In this document: positions 9,552 to 16,610 of the stretch, in pieces
How the letters are laid out: every line of letters begins with the position of its first letter
Position numbering within the stretch: position 1 is the stretch's first letter
NCBI GenBank assembly: GCA_024683255.1
Contig: JAIKYL010000041.1
Coordinates: 1-38,999, forward strand
DNA: 38,999 nucleotides
Origin: Bacteroidales bacterium
GTDB taxonomy: Bacteria; Bacteroidota; Bacteroidia; Bacteroidales; UBA932
Reading direction: 5' to 3'
Program-made: the position numbers and the translations under genes
The notes under the pieces: model-generated
Databases searched by the model: none
Told to the model about the DNA's origin: nothing
The model's input: only the letters and a program-made list of their open reading frames with translations

Positions 9552-9582
9552 CAAAAATACACTTTTTTCCCCATTTTATCAA
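9552..9582 (-). promoter_or_regulatory. promoter of the NusG-like/uvrA run
   Basis: On the minus strand TTG (9580-9582) is followed after 20 nt by TATTTTTG (9552-9559). The start codon is 19 nt further on, giving a predicted leader of about 15 nt. Confidence 0.75.
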
Positions 9583-9619
9583 GCATGGTCGGAAATTGCG
9601 CCATTTTGGCATGTTTTTC

Positions 9620-9653
9620 TGACAGATTGTCACACTTAACTGACAGATTGTCA
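9620..9653. promoter_or_regulatory. double palindromic operator-like site
   Basis: TGACAgatTGTCA occurs twice, at 9620-9632 and 9641-9653. Each copy is a perfect 5-bp palindrome around GAT. The centres are 21 bp apart, two turns of B-DNA, so two dimers would bind the same face. The site lies between the divergent NusG-like and Hsp20 genes, about 115 bp before the Hsp20 start. The cognate regulator is unknown. Confidence 0.65.
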
Positions 9654-9768
9654 ATTATTTAACCATAAAAAGGCCTGGCCCCGGATTTGCCTTACCCAAT
9701 AGCGGACGGCGCTTAAAAAGACCGCCGAAAAGAAAGTTGAACAAATAAAAATATAGGAGATTAAAACC

Positions 9769-10191
9769 ATGTTACCCGTTAGAAGAAACAACCAGGTCTG
9801 GGTTCCGGACATTTTCAATGATTTCTTTGACAACAGCTGGATGGAGCACCCGAAGGCCACCTGCCCGGCCATCAATGTCTTAGAAACTCCCGAACAGTAT
9901 CAGCTGGAGCTGGCCGCTCCCGGCATGACCAAGGCCGATTTCGACATCCATCTGGACGAAGACGGCGATCTGGTGATCAAGATGGAAAAGAAGCAGGAAG
10001 AGCAGCACAAGGGCCACTTTGTGCGCCGCGAGTTCTCCTACACCAAATTCCAGCAGACCATGCTGCTCCCGGACGACACCAACCGCGAAGCCATCAACGC
10101 CAAGGTAGAGAACGGTGTCCTCACCGTCACCATGCCCAAGGTGAAGAAGGTGGAAGCGGAAAAAGCCCGCAAGCAGATCACAGTCGAGTAA
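9769..10191 (+). CDS. Hsp20/alpha-crystallin small heat-shock protein
   Basis: A 140-residue ATP-independent holdase chaperone of the Hsp20 family, cytoplasmic. The alpha-crystallin domain runs from about residue 37 (INVLETPEQYQLELAAPGM) to 125, with the family marker GVLTVTMPK near the end and a short Lys-rich tail. AGGAG 9 nt before the ATG is a clear Shine-Dalgarno sequence, unusual among the genes here. No good TAnnTTTG box is seen upstream, but a double palindrome lies at 9620-9653 and an imperfect CGG/CCG hairpin at about 9700-9727 in the likely leader. A perfect 15-bp hairpin follows the gene. Heat or stress control is inferred. Confidence 0.93.
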   Translation: MLPVRRNNQVWVPDIFNDFFDNSWMEHPKATCPAINVLETPEQYQLELAAPGMTKADFDIHLDEDGDLVIKMEKKQEEQHKGHFVRREFSYTKFQQTMLLPDDTNREAINAKVENGVLTVTMPKVKKVEAEKARKQITVE

Positions 10192-10210
10192 GAGAATCCG
10201 CCATAAAGCA

Positions 10211-10244
10211 AGAAAGGGGTCAAGCGTTTGCTTGACCCCTTTCT
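10211..10244 (+). terminator. terminator-like hairpin after Hsp20
   Basis: AGAAAGGGGTCAAGC and its exact complement form a 15-bp stem around GTTT. There is no long T-run on the plus strand, so termination may be weak. The hairpin is joined directly to the truncated tRNA-Asp copy at 10246, mirroring the arrangement after the real tRNA. Confidence 0.6.
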
Positions 10245-10264
10245 GCGGTGCGGACGAGGCTCGA
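10240..10264 (-). repeat. truncated copy of the tRNA-Asp 3' end
   Basis: These 25 bp are identical to 10416-10440, which covers the last 19 nt of tRNA-Asp plus 6 nt downstream. Beyond 10264 the similarity to the tRNA stops, so it is not a functional tRNA. The two copies are 176 bp apart in direct orientation. Confidence 0.85.
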
Positions 10265-10350
10265 GCCCGCTGACGCGGGCAAGGGCCTTCGGCCCTCGCG
10301 AAATCAACGTTACCCCCCCGCCGCCTGCGGCGGCCGCCCCCTCGGGGGGC
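10265..10350. repeat. cluster of four tight GC-rich hairpins
   Basis: Four consecutive 6-bp hairpins with 3-4 nt loops: GCCCGC-tgac-GCGGGC (10265-10280), AGGGCC-ttc-GGCCCT (10282-10296), GCCGCC-tgc-GGCGGC (10320-10334) and GCCCCC-tcg-GGGGGC (10336-10350). They fill the interval between the truncated tRNA copy and the tRNA terminator. No credible gene is seen here. Confidence 0.75.
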
Positions 10351-10382
10351 TGGGGTCGCGCATGAGCCCCGTCTGTAATGCA

Positions 10383-10420
10383 AGAAACGGAGTCTAGCCA
10401 AATGGCTAAACTCCGTTTCT
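10383..10420 (-). terminator. terminator of tRNA-Asp
   Basis: A 17-bp stem with one C/A mismatch and an AAAT loop begins 2 nt after the tRNA 3' end on the minus strand. The long stem with only a short T-rich foot suggests a terminator or processing signal. Confidence 0.65.
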
Positions 10421-10421
10421 G

Positions 10422-10496
10422 CGGTGCGGACGAGGCTCGAACTCGCGACCCCCGGCGTGACAGGCCGGTATTCTAAACCGACTGAACTACCGCACC
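10422..10496 (-). tRNA. tRNA-Asp (GTC)
   Basis: A complete cloverleaf on the minus strand: acceptor GGTGCGG/CCGCACC, D arm, anticodon stem CCGGC/GCCGG with loop CTGTCAC (anticodon GTC), T arm with loop TTCGAGC, and discriminator G. The 3' CCA is not encoded. The 3' end is partly duplicated at 10240-10264. Confidence 0.96.
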
Positions 10497-10527
10497 AAAT
10501 TATCAGTGAACTTCCCTTTCGGGATTG

Positions 10528-10557
10528 CAAAGGTAACACCTTTTTTTGAATCTGCAA
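10528..10557 (-). promoter_or_regulatory. promoter of tRNA-Asp
   Basis: TTG (10555-10557) then 19 nt then TACCTTTG (10528-10535) on the minus strand, about 31 nt before the mature tRNA 5' end. Confidence 0.78.
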
Positions 10558-10575
10558 TAGCTTTTTTCAAAAAAT

Positions 10576-11685
10576 TTACTCAAAGATTTCGGCCAGTTTG
10601 GCTTCCAGGGCTTCGCCGCGGAGACCGCGGGCCACGATGGTGCCTTCCGGGTCGATAAGGAGGTTGTCCGGAATGGAATTCACGCTATAAACTCCTGCGG
10701 CCACGCTCTGCCAATATTTCAGGTCCGAAAGATGGATCCAGGGCATTCCCCAGTCTTTGATGGCCTCCACCCAGTCTTCCTTGTCGCGGTCGAAGGACAG
10801 GCCCACTACGTCAAAGCCTTTGTCGTGATACTTCTTGTAAGCGGCAACCACGTTGGGCATCTCGGCTTTGCAGGGACCGCACCAGGCAGCCCAGAAGTCC
10901 ACCAGGACCCACTTGCCCTGACCCACATACTCGCTCAGCTTGTGCAGATTGCCCTCCACATCGGCCTCTTCCAGATCCTCGAATTTCTGGCCGATAAAGG
11001 CCTTCTTCTTGGCTTCCGACTCGTCCATCTTGGCGTTGGATTCGTCAAAGCGGCGCTTGAGATCCACAGCATAAGGATGCTTGGTAAAAGGAGCGTCGGA
11101 GGACATCAGCTCATTGAATTTCTCGTCACCGGCCAGTGAAGGGACATGCTGGATAAATGCAACGGGAATGAGGTTATCCTTGTTCTCCTCGATGATGCCC
11201 ATCATCACGTCGGCATACTCCTCAATCTTGGCCTGGTACTCCGTAATAAAATCGGCCTCCTTGGCTTCCTGCTCTTCCTTGGGGAGAGCCAGGAAAGCCT
11301 GGATGAACTTTGTATAATCTTCATATGCGTCCGAATTGCGAAGGTCGCATTCGGTGAGTTTGTTATTAAGCTCGGAACCGGATACGGTCTTTGCTACGAC
11401 ATCAATCTGCACGGGCTTGCCGTCATTGAAGAAAAGGAACCACCAGCTTTCACCATCCAGGTTAACAGCCAGGAAGGCATCCTTGGCGGCCTTTCCCTTC
11501 ATCCGGAAAGAGCCGTCGGCAACAACGGCGCTGTCAATATGGGCCGATGTGAGCTGGTCATTGAGGTATACGACCGTACCGTCTTCCGGAGCGTTGATAC
11601 CCGTGACATCATACTTGACATCTCCTGAGCACGCAAGTGCAAATGCGGCGGCAACTGCCAGCATTAAGATAGATAACTTTTTCAT
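10576..11685 (-). CDS. TlpA-like thioredoxin-fold lipoprotein
   Basis: A 369-residue envelope lipoprotein. The signal peptide ends in FALAC, giving a lipidated Cys near residue 19. An N-terminal beta-rich domain like DUF4369 (about 20-110) is followed by a helical linker and a thioredoxin/AhpC-TSA domain with the redox motif WCGPC near residues 268-272 and the cis-Pro region NSIPDNLLIDP. Such proteins are membrane-tethered thiol-disulfide reductases of the Bacteroidota envelope. The frame opens with TTG at 11691, but ATG at 11685 gives the normal MKKL start. A strong promoter lies about 40 nt upstream. The substrate is unknown. Confidence 0.9.
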   Translation of the reverse strand: MKKLSILMLAVAAAFALACSGDVKYDVTGINAPEDGTVVYLNDQLTSAHIDSAVVADGSFRMKGKAAKDAFLAVNLDGESWWFLFFNDGKPVQIDVVAKTVSGSELNNKLTECDLRNSDAYEDYTKFIQAFLALPKEEQEAKEADFITEYQAKIEEYADVMMGIIEENKDNLIPVAFIQHVPSLAGDEKFNELMSSDAPFTKHPYAVDLKRRFDESNAKMDESEAKKKAFIGQKFEDLEEADVEGNLHKLSEYVGQGKWVLVDFWAAWCGPCKAEMPNVVAAYKKYHDKGFDVVGLSFDRDKEDWVEAIKDWGMPWIHLSDLKYWQSVAAGVYSVNSIPDNLLIDPEGTIVARGLRGEALEAKLAEIFE

Positions 11686-11725
11686 ATTCAATAATTCTAA
11701 AATTTATTTCGATTAACTGAAGTTG

Positions 11726-11756
11726 CAAAGTTACAAGTAAACCCAGTGAAATCAAA
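11726..11756 (-). promoter_or_regulatory. promoter of the TlpA-like gene
   Basis: TTTG (11753-11756), 19 nt, TAACTTTG (11726-11733) on the minus strand, about 40 nt before the start codon. It lies back to back with the -7 box of the EamA gene. Confidence 0.8.
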
Positions 11757-11770
11757 ATTATTTTTTTTAT

Positions 11771-11778
11771 TATCTTTG
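11771..11778 (+). promoter_or_regulatory. -7 box of the EamA gene, implying a leaderless mRNA
   Basis: TATCTTTG ends 4 nt before the ATG at 11783, so the transcript would start at or beside the start codon. No TTTG is seen at the proper distance upstream, only a T-rich run. Confidence 0.6.
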
Positions 11779-11782
11779 GGGC

Positions 11783-12721
11783 ATGAATCATCTGGGGGAA
11801 ATCATATCCCTTATCGTGGCCCTTTCCTGGACCGTCACCGCCTGGTTTGCCGACAAGGCCAGCCGGAGGGTGGGCGCCATGGTCACCAACGTACTCCGCC
11901 TGGTTATGGCAACGCTTTTCCTGGGCGTTCTGCTGTGGATAACCATCGGCCACCCCTACCCCGTTTATGCCAATAAGGACACTTGGATCTGGTTGGGCCT
12001 TTCCGCCCTGGTGGGCTATATCTTCGGCGACTATTGCCTGTTCAACTGCTACGTATACATCGGCCCCCGTTTCGGGCAGCTGCTCATGACGCTGGCTCCG
12101 CCCATGGCCGCCATTGCAGGCTGGCTCATGCTGGGGGAAACCCTTTCCTGGAAATCCATCCTTGCCATGGCTATAACTCTTTGTGGTATTGGCATTTCCA
12201 TCCTTAGCCGGGATGGCGGTGGAAAGCGCCTCAAACTGGATCTGCCGCTGAAAGGCATCCTCCTGGGAGTGGGTGCCGGCGTGGGACAAGGCGTGGGCTT
12301 GGTGCTTAGCAAAATCGGCATGCAGCATTATGCCGATGCCCTCCCCTCCGACGCCCCCGCCCTCATGGAGGGGATGCTGCCCTTTGCCTCCACCATGGTG
12401 CGCGCCATCATAGGCGGGCTGGGATTCTTCCTGATCCTGTGCCTTCAGAAAGACTTTGGCAAGCTAAAGAGCGCCGTCAAGGACTCTGTGGCCATGAAAT
12501 ATGCCTCCATCATCACGCTCTTCGGGCCGGCCATAGGGGTTTCCCTGTCACTGATGGCGGTACGTTACGCAAATGCCGGCATCGCATCCACTCTCATGGC
12601 TTTGACGCCGGTCATCATCCTGGCTCCGGAAGTGCTCATCAACAAGAAAAAGATCCGCCCCAAGGAGCTTGTCGGCCTTGCCGTGAGCATCACGGGCGTA
12701 GCGCTTTTCTTCCTGCTATAG
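11783..12721 (+). CDS. EamA/DMT-family transporter
   Basis: A 312-residue inner-membrane protein with about ten hydrophobic helices in two EamA repeats (roughly residues 5-140 and 155-310). LSWTVTAWFADKASRR near the N-terminus, and PVIILAPEVLINKK followed by GLAVSITGVALFFLL at the C-terminus, are typical of drug/metabolite transporters of the EamA group. The substrate cannot be predicted. It stands alone between a divergent TlpA-like gene and a convergent Na/Pi transporter. The start is supported by the homologous N-terminus even though the promoter box is only 4 nt upstream. Confidence 0.88.
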   Translation: MNHLGEIISLIVALSWTVTAWFADKASRRVGAMVTNVLRLVMATLFLGVLLWITIGHPYPVYANKDTWIWLGLSALVGYIFGDYCLFNCYVYIGPRFGQLLMTLAPPMAAIAGWLMLGETLSWKSILAMAITLCGIGISILSRDGGGKRLKLDLPLKGILLGVGAGVGQGVGLVLSKIGMQHYADALPSDAPALMEGMLPFASTMVRAIIGGLGFFLILCLQKDFGKLKSAVKDSVAMKYASIITLFGPAIGVSLSLMAVRYANAGIASTLMALTPVIILAPEVLINKKKIRPKELVGLAVSITGVALFFLL

Positions 12722-12754
12722 GCCTTTCTTAACTTGGGGAGCGTCTTCACGCTT

Positions 12755-14425
12755 CTACTCTTCTCCCATACGGGCCTGAACCACGTTGATGACATAGTCT
12801 CCCGCCTTCTCGCATTCCCCGATAAGGTCGTTGAGCACAGTGCCCAGTTCATAGCTGTAAAGGTTCTTGTCCAGATTAGCTATATTCTTATCCTTCAGCT
12901 CATTGCGAAGGTTGTTAATCCTATGCTCAATATCATAGGACGTGCCGATGTTGAACTCTTCCCGGTGACCGCTTAACGCACGGTTCATCTGGGAGAGGGC
13001 TTCATCCACCAGTTCATACATCTGCAGGATACCCACATTGATACTGTCGTCGAACCACACTTTATGCTCCCGCTTGCGGCGCATGATACGGGCCAGGTTG
13101 AAGCAGCTGTCCCCCACGGATTCCAGTTCCCCGATCTGCCGCATCATGGAGCGGATATTCTCCTTGGTATCGTCCGACAGGTGAGCCGATCCCACATCGC
13201 CCAGATACTTGCCAATCTCGTTCTCCATCTGGTCACTCACGTCCTCGCCCTTCTGGATGCGCTCAAAGAGCTTTTCGAAAGGCTGGTCTTCCTGTGTGGC
13301 GTAGAGTTCCCTCACCAGGGCGAACAGACGCTGCATTTTTTCTCCAAATACCACAATCTCCTTCTGCGCCTGCAGGACGGAGATTTCCGGAGTCTTCATG
13401 AGACCGCCGCGGATGTATTGCAGACGGAATTCGTCCTCTTCCTCCGACTTCTTGGGCTTGATTATGAAGCAGACCAGTTTCTCAATCTGCGGAATGAGCC
13501 AGATGAGGATGGTCGTATTGATTACGTTGAAGAAGGTATGGAAAGTGGCCAGGGCAAAGGACAGTTTGGTGGGATCCTGCTCCGTAGCATTGGGATCCAG
13601 ACCCACCACGCCGCAGACCATTCTCACAAAGGGGAAGAAGAAAATGAGCACCCACACCACACCGAACACATTGAACACCAAGTGCGCCATAGCTGTGCGC
13701 CGGGCCTGTGTATTGGCACTCATGGCCGCCAGGTTGGCGGTAACGGTGGTGCCGATGTTCTCACCCATCACCAGCGCAATACCCTGGAAGATAGTGATAG
13801 CGCCCGTGGCGCAAAGGACCATGGTAATGGCCATGAGAGCAGCAGAGCTCTGTACAAGGGCCGTAAGGATGGTGCCGATGAGAAGGAACAGTAGTATGGT
13901 TCCGTAATTTGTCTTGAAACTGGCGAAGAAGTCCACCACGGCAGGTTTGCTGGCCAGGTCCATCTCCACGCCCGTGGCCTTGAGCATTCCCAGCGCAAAG
14001 AGCAGGAAGCTAAGGCCGAAAAGGAAGTCTCCCAGATAACGCTGCTTTCCGGTTTGGATGAGGATGATACCCACCAGGAAAACGGGCCATACCACGTTGG
14101 CCATATTGAAGGAGAAGCCCGCCGACATGATCCAGGCACTCATGGTGGTACCGATATTGGCACCCATGATGATGGAAATGGCCTGTGTGAGGGTGAGCAG
14201 GGCTGCATTCACAAAGGACACCGTCATCACGGTGGTTGCGGCCGATGACTGGACCGCCACGGTGACAAGGGCACCGGTTGCCACACCGGAGAAACGGTTG
14301 GTGGTCATGGCCCCCAGCAGATGACGGAGCTGGGGACCGGCCATTTTCTGCAGGGCCTCACTCATCACCTTCATGCCATAGATCAGGAGGGCGATGGAAC
14401 CCAGAAGTTTCAAAATGATTAGCAT
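12755..14425 (-). CDS. Na/Pi cotransporter with C-terminal PhoU domain
   Basis: A 556-residue protein of the NptA/PNaS family. The N-terminal part (about 1-330) holds eight or so membrane helices with the paired QSSAA motifs (VAVQSSAATTVM near residue 60 and ALVQSSAALMAI near 205) that form the Na+ and phosphate site. The rest (about 360-556) is a soluble PhoU-like helical domain (QMRQIGELESVGDSCFNLAR, in part). The frame reaches 14518, but ATG at 14425 gives the usual LLGSIALLIYGMKVMSEAL start. It would import phosphate with Na+, which fits a bacterium running an Na+-pumping Nqr complex. Confidence 0.9.
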   Translation of the reverse strand: MLIILKLLGSIALLIYGMKVMSEALQKMAGPQLRHLLGAMTTNRFSGVATGALVTVAVQSSAATTVMTVSFVNAALLTLTQAISIIMGANIGTTMSAWIMSAGFSFNMANVVWPVFLVGIILIQTGKQRYLGDFLFGLSFLLFALGMLKATGVEMDLASKPAVVDFFASFKTNYGTILLFLLIGTILTALVQSSAALMAITMVLCATGAITIFQGIALVMGENIGTTVTANLAAMSANTQARRTAMAHLVFNVFGVVWVLIFFFPFVRMVCGVVGLDPNATEQDPTKLSFALATFHTFFNVINTTILIWLIPQIEKLVCFIIKPKKSEEEDEFRLQYIRGGLMKTPEISVLQAQKEIVVFGEKMQRLFALVRELYATQEDQPFEKLFERIQKGEDVSDQMENEIGKYLGDVGSAHLSDDTKENIRSMMRQIGELESVGDSCFNLARIMRRKREHKVWFDDSINVGILQMYELVDEALSQMNRALSGHREEFNIGTSYDIEHRINNLRNELKDKNIANLDKNLYSYELGTVLNDLIGECEKAGDYVINVVQARMGEE

Positions 14426-14447
14426 ACGCGAAAGAATATTCTTTCTG

Positions 14448-14455
14448 CAAATATA
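14448..14455 (-). promoter_or_regulatory. -7 box of the Na/Pi cotransporter gene
   Basis: TATATTTG on the minus strand, 22 nt before the start codon. No clear -33 element is seen. Confidence 0.5.
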
Positions 14456-14462
14456 ATAAAAT

Positions 14463-14494
14463 TTTGCATAGGTTTGACGGAATGTGTATATTCG
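14463..14494 (+). promoter_or_regulatory. promoter of the rhodanese/MBL gene, implying a leaderless mRNA
   Basis: TTTG (14463-14466), 20 nt, TATATTCG (14487-14494). The box differs from TAnnTTTG at one position. The ATG at 14499 follows after 4 nt. Confidence 0.68.
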
Positions 14495-14498
14495 CAAC

Positions 14499-15542
14499 AT
14501 GAGTATATTCCGTTTCACATCCCTCCTTTCCCTACTGGGTCTGATTGCCTGCGGGAGCGGCTATAAAGACCTGAATATCAATGATTTTGAAGAGACTATC
14601 GCCAACGGTTCCGTGGCCCTGGTAGACGTTCGTACCCCCGAAGAATACGCCGAAGGGCATCTTCCGGGAGCAGCCGTCTGCGACTGGAAGGCAGAAGACT
14701 TCCTTTCGCGGATGGAATCGGCCTTCCCCAAGGGGACTCCCCTGGCCCTTTACTGCCGGAGCGGAAGACGCAGCGCAGAAGCTGCCGCCGCCCTCTCCAA
14801 AGCCGGATACACCGTATACAACATGCTGGGAGGTTACCTGGCCTGGACGGAAGCCGGCAAGCCCACTACCAAATACGAGGTGGAAACCTTCTTCACCCGG
14901 GAAGGCCATCCGGTAGTGATTACCCTCATCAAGCACGGCACCCTGGCCCTTTCCTACAAGGGAAAGACCATCCATGTGGACCCGGTGAGCGGTCTGGGAA
15001 AACCTACGGACTATGCCGCAGAGTTCCCCAAGGCCGATGTAATCCTGGTCACCCACGAACACGGGGACCATTTTGACAGGGAGGCCATCGCCGCCCTTAA
15101 TGAAGAAGGGAAAACCGAGTTCATCACCAACGCCCGCTGCGCAGAAATGCTGGGCTGGGGCAAGGTTATGGCCAACGGAGATGCGGGAAAGATCCTGGAA
15201 GATATTGACATCCAGGCCGTTCCCGCATACAATTATACAGAAGGCCACACACAGTTCCATCCCAAAGGCCGGGACAACGGCTTCGTCCTCACCCTGGACG
15301 GCCTGCGTATTTACATTGCCGGAGACACGGAAGACATCCCGGAGATGGCCGCCATCAAAGACATTGACGTGGCTTTCCTCCCCGTAAACCAGCCCTATAC
15401 CATGACGGTGGACCAGTGCGTCAATGCGGCCAGGACCTTGAATCCCAAGGTGCTGATCCCCTACCACTTCGGTCAGACAGACCTTTCCGCCCTCCCCGGA
15501 CAGCTACCTGGTATCCAGGTGCTCCTCCGTCAGATGCAATAA
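14499..15542 (+). CDS. rhodanese / UlaG-like metallo-beta-lactamase fusion lipoprotein
   Basis: A 347-residue protein with three parts. A lipoprotein signal ends in GLIAC (Cys near 17). A rhodanese domain (about 25-125) has active Cys86 in YCRSGRRS, as expected for a sulfurtransferase or persulfide carrier. An UlaG-like metallo-beta-lactamase domain (about 135-345) has THEHGDHFD near 185, GDTED and a late His in IPYHFG as metal ligands. The predicted place is the envelope. Known rhodanese/MBL fusions of the persulfide dioxygenase type have the reverse order and a different MBL branch, so function should not be copied from them. An in-frame start at 14484 would lie inside the promoter and is rejected. 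Confidence 0.88.
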   Translation: MSIFRFTSLLSLLGLIACGSGYKDLNINDFEETIANGSVALVDVRTPEEYAEGHLPGAAVCDWKAEDFLSRMESAFPKGTPLALYCRSGRRSAEAAAALSKAGYTVYNMLGGYLAWTEAGKPTTKYEVETFFTREGHPVVITLIKHGTLALSYKGKTIHVDPVSGLGKPTDYAAEFPKADVILVTHEHGDHFDREAIAALNEEGKTEFITNARCAEMLGWGKVMANGDAGKILEDIDIQAVPAYNYTEGHTQFHPKGRDNGFVLTLDGLRIYIAGDTEDIPEMAAIKDIDVAFLPVNQPYTMTVDQCVNAARTLNPKVLIPYHFGQTDLSALPGQLPGIQVLLRQMQ

Positions 15543-15545
15543 GGC

Positions 15546-16601
15546 CTACTGATTCATAAAAGGAAGATCCTTGGCCTGTTCCATAAGGAATTCGGCCATG
15601 GTTTCGTTGCTCTCCGAAGGTCCGTATAGCTCGTCAAACATGAGGCGGATTATGGCTTTTCCGCCACCGCTCTTCATAATATAGGCTATACACACATCCT
15701 GAGGTCCCACGGAGGAGGAAACGATATCCAGGTCCGTAAGCCCCATCTGGTGGCAGGCAATCTGATAAGCGCCTTCGGCATTCTCCTTAATCATCCGGGA
15801 CACATCCCCCAGGGTCTTACACCCCAGGGCCTTGAAGATGGACAGGTACGGCATCAGGGGCACTTCCTGGATTTCGGCCTGGTTCATGGCTGCTATGCGC
15901 CGGATAAGCGGGCCGAAAGGATTCAGTCCCAGGTAACTGCGGAAGGTGTCACCGTCCAGCGGGACCTCGTCCAGATTGCCGGAGGCCACTAAGGCTTGCA
16001 TCCGCCGGCGGTAGTCCGTGAGTTCCGTCCGGATCCGGCTGAACTGCTCGTCCACCAGCTCCAGCATGCCCGCCAGCTGGTTGATATTGCGGATATAGTA
16101 CCGGGGTATTTCCACCCCGGACTTGTATCCGGTATCGTGGTCCAGCGTGGACCAGGCATGCTGCAGGATGGTTCTCATCTGAACTTCAAAGCGGTATGGC
16201 AGGCCGGGCGTGCGGCAGATGTAATGCAGCGAAAGATAGCCGAAACTGTCCAGATCGTGCAGCTTACGCTTGTCCACCGACTCCTCCCAGTCCACCTCGA
16301 ACAGCCGTTCTATGGCCGATGCCACTTTGTCTACGTCGTCCAGATAAAAGGTAATCACACGCATGCCGAGGATGTCGGTAATATCGGCCAGCGATTTGTA
16401 TTTGGCGCCCTTCAGCTCCAGTTTTCCGGCCAGAGAACTCTCCGTTTTGACACGGGACTCTACCGCCGCCACAAGGATGCCTGCGTCGGACAGGCACTTG
16501 CGGACACGGTTTTCAATATCTTCCCGTTTATCCTGGAAAAGGGACAGATGGTCCCGGTATTCCTGCAGAATGGCTTCTGCGTGTGAATCTAATACGTACA
16601 T
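15546..16601 (-). CDS. RelA/SpoT-domain nucleotide pyrophosphokinase with unknown C-terminal region
   Basis: A 351-residue protein. Residues about 30-190 form a RelA/SpoT synthetase domain: RVKTESSLAGKLELKG, DILGMRVITFYLDD, the G-loop segment GYLSLHYI near 122 and EVQMRTILQHAWSTLDHD near 138-152. There is no HD hydrolase domain and no TGS/ACT, so it belongs with single-domain small alarmone synthetases. Residues about 200-351 carry a further domain I do not recognise. It begins 9 bp after the carboxylesterase stop, so the two may be co-transcribed. Product could be (p)ppGpp or another pyrophosphorylated nucleotide, and a toxin role is possible but not shown. Confidence 0.85.
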   Translation of the reverse strand: MYVLDSHAEAILQEYRDHLSLFQDKREDIENRVRKCLSDAGILVAAVESRVKTESSLAGKLELKGAKYKSLADITDILGMRVITFYLDDVDKVASAIERLFEVDWEESVDKRKLHDLDSFGYLSLHYICRTPGLPYRFEVQMRTILQHAWSTLDHDTGYKSGVEIPRYYIRNINQLAGMLELVDEQFSRIRTELTDYRRRMQALVASGNLDEVPLDGDTFRSYLGLNPFGPLIRRIAAMNQAEIQEVPLMPYLSIFKALGCKTLGDVSRMIKENAEGAYQIACHQMGLTDLDIVSSSVGPQDVCIAYIMKSGGGKAIIRLMFDELYGPSESNETMAEFLMEQAKDLPFMNQ

Positions 16602-16610
16602 AAGGATGGA

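Noticed and set aside
10240..10264. A second tRNA-Asp gene
   Set aside because: Only the last 19 tRNA nucleotides are present; there is no anticodon arm or D arm, and the T stem is broken.
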